A DNA stretch of 64,000 nt from Clarkia xantiana subsp. parviflora (Eukaryota > Streptophyta > Magnoliopsida > Myrtales > Onagraceae). The position numbers and the translations under genes are program-made. Shown piece by piece: positions 59,693 through 64,000 of this stretch. Below the pieces are notes generated by a model. It searched no databases and was not told where the DNA came from. It worked only from the letters and a program-made list of their open reading frames with translations. The DNA lies in NCBI GenBank assembly GCA_036873135.1, contig JAPTYO010000009.1, positions 27,859,756-27,923,755 of the forward strand, in the 5' to 3' direction. Positions within the stretch are counted from its first letter, which is position 1; every line of letters starts with the position of its first letter.

Positions 59693-62083
59693 ATGACGAG
59701 TGATCGCAAACCTCTCGAAGAGGTTAACACAAGAAACATAAGGAAAAGGCCCTGACGTCCCAAGAAGTCCCCGGCAAACAAAAGAACAGGAGGCCAAATG
59801 CCAGCTGGAAGCCAGTCGGGACCCTCCCACATTCCAAGAGCTACTTCCGTAGCTTCATCCTTGCCAACTGACAATGTGCCCGACGCACAGCACAGAGAGC
59901 CAAGGGACGAGCGTCACTCACCTCCACCTGGTTTCGAGCCTGAGGTGAATGAAGAGGAATCTCAGACGGAAATGCCGCAAGACGAACAAAGAACGGGAGC
60001 AAACCCAATGCCCACCGTTACTCCAGCGATGCTGGCTGCGTTGGAAGAGTTACTCGCATTCTGCGAGTCTCTAAAAAACCAAGGATATGCTGCCCAACCA
60101 CCTCCAACTAACCAAGAGCACGCCGCGCCAGCAAGAGAGGTGTCGCAAGACACTACTCGCCACGGCAATCCTTTCCAGGGCAGAAACCAACACGCAAGAT
60201 ATGAAGCTGCACGGTCATACACTCCTTCCCAAGGAGCCCGTCATTAGAAGAATGAAAGGCAGCCCCCATTCTACCACCCACAGCACCCAACGAGGGATGA
60301 TCCCTTCCAGGCCACAAACAGAGATCAATCTGACATCTACCACAACAATGGCCGGTAAAATCCTTCAACAGGTTACGCTGAACCTGCAAAAGGGTTTACC
60401 GCCGAGATGTTAGAAGAAATGGTGGAGAAGAAAATGAAGGAAGCAAAGATGAAGGGTATGCACGCACTTGAAGAAAGGGCGTCACATCCGTTCGCAGACC
60501 ATCTTGTAAACAGTCGCGTCCCAGACGCACTGTACCGGATTGGAGGAGACCTCTATCGCGGAAAAGGACATCCAGTGGAACACGTGCAAAAGCACGAGGC
60601 CTCTCTGCTAGGCAGAACAAAGAACCCACATCACTTCGCAATGACGTTTTCACAAACTCTTGTCAGGACTGCAGCACACTGGTTCTTCTCGCTGCCATGC
60701 GGAAGCATCACTTCATGGGCGGACTTGAAGGCTAAATTCATTCAACGATACATGGGTGAATGCACATTGCTAAAGGGGTCAGGTGCTCTGGACGACGTCC
60801 AACAACAAAACGAAGAATCTCTCGCCGACTACTACGTCCGTTTCAATCAGAATATCTCTGATATTCAGGGGAACCTGACGGAAGGAGAGATTGTTCGAGC
60901 GTTCATTCGAAACCTCGGACGAAGAGGCTATGCCCTAGCAGAAAAGATGGCAAAGTGCCCAGCCGAAACCATGGAGGAGTTAGCCGCAAGAGTTAAAGAA
61001 TACGTGGACCTCGAAAGGTTCAGAAGCCAGAACAAGGCAAAAATCTCTGCGGCAAAGGCAAAAGAAAATCCAAAGCAGAACCAACCAAAACCACACTCAA
61101 GTGGTCAACAAGGAAGAAATTGGCAACCTCAGCCGAAAAGACCTTTTCAAGGAGATTTTCAGAAGCCAAAAGAAGTAAATCTTGCCGATTGCATTCCTTT
61201 GAATGCCCCGCTGTCTGTGATATTGAGAGAGATGAAGGACGCGAATATGTGGAAAGAGCCGAACAATTTCAGAAAAGGCCCGCTGGGGAGAGATAAGGAC
61301 AAGTGGTGTGAAAACCACGAGGTCTTCGGCCACGAGACAGACAGCTGTGTCAGTCTACGCTTCCACATTAACAACTTCGTCCTCAAAGGCGAATTGAAGC
61401 AATTTGTCGATCAAGGCGACAACCCCTCGAAAAAGGCTCAAGCAGAGTCATCAAAAAGAGGAAACAAGGGAAAAGAGAAGGTCAATGACAACCCTCCGCC
61501 AGCTAAGCGAGGCGTAATCAACGTCATACACGGAGGACCTGCCGCCGGAGGACAAGTGTCTAATGCTCGGGACATTTATGCATCCCAAGCAGCAACATTG
61601 CCGAAATACGGAAAGCGCAAGCAACCGGAGCAAGAAGACGCGGTCATCCAATTTTCCAGGGAAGACTTAAAGCATATCGTTTACCCTCACGATGAAGCCT
61701 TAGTCATAACCATGGACATTGACGGATACGATGTGAAAAGAATCCTCGTCGATGGTGGAAGCTCCGCTGACATTCTACATGTCAAAGTCCTAGAGCAACT
61801 GGGAAGATCTGTCAAAGACATGACTCCGGGAACCTTCTCGCTAGTCAGCTTCGCCGGAGCAGCTACACACCCCCTGGGTACAATCACGCTTCCTGTCATC
61901 CTTGGCCAAGGGTGGAGAGCATTGCATGTCAACGTCACATTCGTCGTTGTAGAGTCTCTTGGGGCCTATAACGGGATTTTGGGACGAACAACGATCAACC
62001 CTTACGTGATCGTACCCTCCACTGTACACCAAAAGATGAAGTTCCTTACGGACCATGGGATTGGGGAAGTGCTAGGCGACTAG
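59693..62083 (+). pseudogene. gag and protease of retrotransposon 3
   Basis: A single frame from MTSDRKPLEEVN, broken by TGA (59753), TAG (60245) and TAA (60356), then open from 60359 to TAG 62083. Gag domain: PVEHVQKHEASLLG, TAAHWFFSLPCGSITSWADL, KFIQRYMGECTLLKG, ESLADYYVRFNQNI, IVRAFIRNLGRRGY. Zinc-knuckle-like motif: WCENHEVFGHETDSC. Then RGVINVIHGGPAAGG, and a protease with ILVDGGSSADIL followed by ATHPLGTITLPV and GAYNGILGRTTINPY. It is colinear with retrotransposon 2 up to CYVNAL just after the protease. Confidence 0.9.
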
Positions 62084-62235
62084 ATAACTGCAAGACGTTG
62101 TTACGTCAATGCCTTGAGAGCAAAGCACCAATTCCATGTGGCAATGATAAATACTTTCAAAAGGCAGAAAGTTGTTGATGAAAGAAAGGAGCAAGTAGTG
62201 GAACAAGTTGTTACAGTTTGGAAGCCACAAGAATA

Positions 62236-62836
62236 CATCCAGTATTCGCCATGGCACTAGATATGGCTCATCAAGCAGGGAGAAGGCGAGCCAATCATGG
62301 ACTACTTCATCAGATTCGCTTCCAACGCCTCCTCGGCGAAAGCAACAAGAGAAGAAGTGATAAGCGTGTTCTATGCAAACATGAACGCCAGATCTTTCCT
62401 TCTCTTCGGACGAACTCATGGATGGCGAACAACAAAAACCATGGCAGATCTAAAGGATAAGCTTGAGACAGCAGTCTTGTGCGAACAAGAACTAAGGTGG
62501 GGTACACCCCTCAGTTGGGACAAAGGAGTTCGAGCAAAAACGAACAAACAGGAAGGCGCAAGCATCGATATCGACAACATCTTCACACCGCTAAACACGG
62601 TTGCGGAAGACATTTACGTCAACCTACTTGAAAACAAGCTCCCAAGTCCACTTGTTCCCAGGACAGCTTTCTTGGGCAACAACATCAAGGAATGGTGCAA
62701 GTACCACAAAACTTGGGGGCACAACACAAACATGTGTCTACCACTAAGGTGGGAGATTGAAGAATGCATCGCGCTAGGTGCATTAAGGCGATTTGTTGCA
62801 ACCGACTCCGCGACATCGTCATCAAACCAGCCATAA
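62236..62836 (+). pseudogene. Second gag-like module of retrotransposon 3
   Basis: Same frame as the first gag. Contains EPIMDYFIRFASNASSA, the pattern of the gag segment ESLADYYVRFNQNIS, then TMADLKDKLETAVLCEQELR, WCKYHKTWGHNTNMCLPLRW (a second CxxH...GH...C knuckle-like motif) and ECIALGALRRFVA. Ends at TAA 62834-62836. It occupies the place of the missing RT. Similarity is by motif order, not a computed alignment. Confidence 0.6.
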
Positions 62837-63804
62837 TGAAACGGGAGAAATAACTATCTTTCAGATTACTTTGCGCATTTCCATTCCAAGTGTTTCTAGT
62901 ATAATCGCATTTACATGTTTTAAGAAGGAATGATCGGTTGACACCTTCTCCAAAAAACAATGTAAATACGCGCAAGTATCTAATAAAGTCAATCTACATT
63001 TGTAGGTACATATCTATGTCTTGCACGCTATTTTTGGATTAAACGCGAAGTAACAAAACTACGCGCTTATTATCTACATCAACAATCCAAGATATTATTC
63101 TATCAACAAGCAAAAAAAAAATATATATATATTACGCGTTACGACGACGCTTATCATCCACAACAATCTACTCATATGGATGACTACATCAAAAGGCGTC
63201 ATCATAGAATCAAAAACTTGGAGTTAAACCCAAGATATTTTCAAAGACAGCATGCTGCAACTACATATAACGGATGATACTTGCATCTCTACACCAATAA
63301 GGAGTTTATTTCTCCATTCATAAATGGGCATCTATCTCAAGAAGGTGCCAACAACACAAAGCCATTGCGCTATGAACACAGTTAACTTACATGACGCAAT
63401 GACAACTTGCGGATTATCTACCAAAAAAGGAACTTATAGAAATTCTCTACTCAAAATGACGATCATTCGAGTGGCATCATCTACAAGAAATCCCTTGGAA
63501 TAACATCAAGGTCTACTATCAAAATGACGATTATGCTAAAGGCGTCAATTACAAGCAATATCTTGGATTAACACCAAGACCTACTATCAAAAGTGGCATG
63601 TTGAGGTATCCTCTTTATAAAGACAAACCCCATGTTTACTTCTAGAAAATGACATGCCGTGACATCTCTGGTTAGAGGCAAATCCTCATGTTCATAAGCC
63701 ATTCCATGGATTCAGAACAGGATGGGCAAATACAATACGGGATTGATCACCCCATAAATGGCGGAAGTTCCCTTGTTAGGCAATGACCCCACACTACAAC
63801 AAGT
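62837..63804. other. Non-coding interior of retrotransposon 3
   Basis: No gene recognised. Contains loosely repeated blocks such as CTACTATCAAAATGACGAT and ACACCAAGACCTACTATCAAA (63450-63600) that decay from a former repeat. An A-run with TATATATATA lies near 63111-63130. Confidence 0.5.
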
Positions 63805-63806
63805 GT

Positions 63807-64000
63807 GAATTCCTTGTTAGGGTTCACTCTTCATGGCGAATGTCCTCTTTTTAGACGACAATCCCATATTACGAATTCCTGGTTAGGGTTCACTCTTCAT
63901 GGCGAATGTCCTCTTTTTAGACGACAATCCCATATTACGAATTCCTGGTTAGGGTTCACCCTTCATGGCGAATGTCCTCTGGTTAGATGACAATCCCATA
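63807..64000. repeat. 66-bp tandem repeat (runs off the window)
   Basis: GAATTCCTGGTTAGGGTTCA... repeats at exact 66-bp steps (63807, 63873, 63939). Because 66 is a multiple of three, a plus frame stays open and encodes a 22-residue repeat beginning ITNSWLGFTLHGE. This is probably a by-product of repeat length rather than a real protein. Confidence 0.9.

Larger units (their letters stand above)
58921..64000 (+). mobile_element. LTR retrotransposon 3, Tat-like, 5' part (continues past window)
   Basis: A 723-bp 5' LTR (58921-59643) is followed by a TTGGCGCCGTCTACG primer-binding site, gag, protease, a second gag-like module and tandem repeats. No RT, RNase H or integrase motif appears in the 1.9 kb after the protease, where RT should begin. 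The 5' neighbour GGGGC is the candidate target duplication, but the right end is outside the window. Confidence 0.88.

Overview
The window is nuclear DNA of a flowering plant, most likely a eudicot. The evidence is multi-exon genes with GT-AG introns (a PERK-type receptor kinase and the spliceosomal U1-70K), AT-rich introns, plant tRNA-Ser(AGA) genes and deeply nested Tat-lineage Ty3/gypsy retrotransposons. No bacterial operon, CRISPR array or organelle signature was seen.

Layout. 1-2123: 3' part of a PERK-like kinase gene. 2640-13681: a three-level nest, in which an outer hAT-like element (8-bp duplication CGATAATG) holds an inner hAT-like MITE (ATAATGGA), which holds a 9.8-kb LTR retrotransposon (CGGCC) with near-identical LTRs but an eroded interior. 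14485-20480: intact U1-70K gene in 10 exons, with a 927-bp Mutator-like MITE in intron 8. 21974-23346: TauE/SafE-family pseudogene that lost its middle exons. About 23420-24500: LINE remnant on the minus strand. 24607-27641: diverged copy of a tRNA-bearing repeat unit carrying a solo LTR. 27765-33100: LTR fragment and a decayed minus-strand LTR element. 33485-34323: second copy of the Mutator-like MITE. 35782-55677: head-to-tail array of repeat units of about 2.0-2.8 kb, each with a tRNA-Ser(AGA) and a fragment of a methyltransferase-like exon. This array is split by an 11.45-kb Tat retrotransposon (36101-47550). 55678-58900: PB1-domain MULE-type pseudogene on the minus strand, cut by the array and carrying a hAT MITE in its intron. 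58921-64000: 5' part of a third Tat-type element with gag, protease and a second gag-like module, but no reverse transcriptase in the usual place.

How the parts relate. Only the kinase and U1-70K look like intact host protein genes; three of the tRNA-Ser copies look functional. The three LTR elements share a TGATGG start and closely related primer-binding sites. The protease module is clear in elements 2 and 3, with an eroded likely trace in element 1. Only element 2 carries recognisable RT, dual RNase H and integrase, and it is broken by stops and frameshifts. Elements 1 and 3 look non-autonomous. Element 2 also carries an antisense gene with its own promoter-like region (tandemly duplicated) and a canonical intron.

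The signals I judge most worth pursuing are the amplified tRNA-Ser array, the antisense gene of element 2, and the covarying hairpins in the LTRs and in the element 1 interior.
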